Shown here one piece after another: positions 13,212 to 13,871 of a stretch of 13,871 bases of DNA (the first letter of the stretch is position 1; every line of letters begins with the position of its first letter). The notes beneath the pieces are model-generated. The model was not told where the DNA came from. It did no database searches and saw only the letters and a program-made list of their open reading frames with translations. The translations under genes and the position numbers were made by a program. This DNA comes from an uncultured Planctomycetaceae bacterium (GTDB taxonomy: Bacteria; Planctomycetota; Planctomycetia; Planctomycetales; Planctomycetaceae), in the NCBI GenBank assembly GCA_937975745.1, contig CALJUK010000867.1:1-13871 (forward strand). The letters are read 5' to 3'.

Positions 13212-13871
13212 CTACGGGAACATTGCTTTGCGGGCTTCAATCCGCCGGACAAAGACATTCATAATTCTGCGGTAAAGTTCGTCTTTGAGAATCGCGTCTT
13301 CGCAGCCAGCATCGATATTGGGATTGTCGTTGACTTCGATGATATAGAACTTCCCGTCCGATTCTTTGACGTCGACGCCGTACAAACCGTCGCCGATCAG
13401 GTCCGTGGCCTTCAAGGCCAACTTGACCGCCTTGTGCGGGGCCAACTCGACAGGGATCGTTTCCAGCTTTCCATATCGCACTCGGCCGGTCCGTTGCCTT
13501 TGGACCGATGGAGTCATTCGAGAAACAAATGGGATGTTGTGTGGCGGCGTTTGAGGTTCAGGGATATCCGGTGCGCGAGGAACTGACCTACATCACGCAC
13601 ACCCTTCCCGGTCGCCAGGCCGCAGGTCGGATTCGTCAAAGAAGTCGTCCAACTGCGAACGGAGTTCGGCCGTGTCGCTGACCTTGACCACTCCGCGCGA
13701 GAACGCGCGGTCCGGCCGCTTGAGGACGCACGGAAATCCCAACTGGTCGCCGACTTGATCGGCGTTTCCGCGGTGAACCACGATCGATTTGGGCGTCGCA
13801 ACTTTGTGCCGCGCGAGCAATTCGGCCAGGTAGACTTTGTTCGTGCAACGCAGAATCGATTGGGGGTCGTC
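13212..13871 (-). pseudogene. RimK-like ATP-grasp ligase, disrupted by an in-frame stop and cut by the window edge
   Basis: The visible 220 codons are the C-terminal ATP-grasp half of a RimK-family protein; the N-terminus is beyond the right edge. Clear family blocks are DDPQSILRCTNKVYLAELL (from 13871), GFPCVLKRPDRAFSRGVVKV (about 13742-13683), GRVRYGKLETIPVE, LIGDGLYGVDVKE and IIEVNDNPNIDAG, the last with the Mg-binding Glu and Asn. Between DESDL (ends about 13623) and GRVRYGK (about 13486) the same frame contains a TGA at 13595-13593 and about 45 codons that do not resemble ATP-grasp, although the length is roughly right. In the +1-shifted frame, VGQFLAHRI from 13591 weakly resembles the missing strand, suggesting compensating indels. 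This implies an inactive gene, or errors in the sequence. The partner GCS2 gene starts 237 bases downstream; I see nothing recognisable in that gap. Confidence 0.75.

Noticed and set aside
1..13871. CRISPR array, tRNA, IS element or prophage
   Set aside because: No spaced direct repeats of the right size, cloverleaf-like sequence, transposase or phage gene was seen. The Gly codon repeats of the RRM tail and the 17-bp tandem repeat are the only repetitive stretches.

Overview
The window looks like a chromosomal segment of a planctomycete, probably a Planctomycetaceae-like lineage. This is inferred from gene content: a secreted FGly-type sulfatase, a CPxCG zinc-ribbon miniprotein, an RRM protein with a Gly/Tyr tail, and a GCS2-type amidoligase beside a RimK-like ATP-grasp gene. 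The DNA is moderately GC-rich. I see no tRNA, rRNA, CRISPR array, insertion sequence or phage gene.

Layout, left to right. (1) 1-381 (-): N-terminal third or less of a secreted sulfatase, cut by the window edge. (2) 577-3520 (+): a compact molybdate ABC transporter operon, modA-modB-modC, whose last gene overlaps a 62-codon zinc-ribbon gene; modB/modC and modC/zinc-ribbon stop and start codons overlap, which suggests translational coupling. (3) 3557-4494 (-): two small secreted proteins of unknown function that share a C-terminal motif ending in YTPWGG and a similar signal-peptide end. (4) 4495-5046: a 552-base divergent intergenic region with a 17-bp tandem repeat and a terminator-like hairpin pointing toward the next operon. 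(5) 5047-9949 (+): a surface-polysaccharide cluster: MOP-family flippase (Wzx-like), Wzy-type polymerase (overlapping by ATGA), a left-handed beta-helix acyltransferase and a GT4 glycosyltransferase. (6) 9952-10719 (-): an HpcH/HpaI-family aldolase that converges on the glycosyltransferase with only two bases between stop codons. (7) 10996-11328 (-): an RRM RNA-binding protein with a hairpin-bearing leader. (8) 11494-13871 (-): an amidoligase pair, an intact GCS2-type carboxylate-amine ligase and a RimK-like ATP-grasp gene running off the right edge; the ATP-grasp gene carries an in-frame TGA and about 45 codons that do not read as ATP-grasp. A possible small frameshifted gene overlaps the 3' end of the GCS2 gene.

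How the parts work together: the mod genes would import molybdate for molybdenum-cofactor enzymes; the 5047-9949 genes would build, modify, flip and polymerise a surface glycan; the RimK/GCS2 pair belongs to a described class of paired amidoligases predicted to make peptide-like conjugates, but here one partner appears broken. The most interesting points are the YTPWGG secreted pair, the zinc-ribbon gene coupled to modC, the structured leaders at 4838-4874 and 11359-11393, and the local decay of the amidoligase locus.
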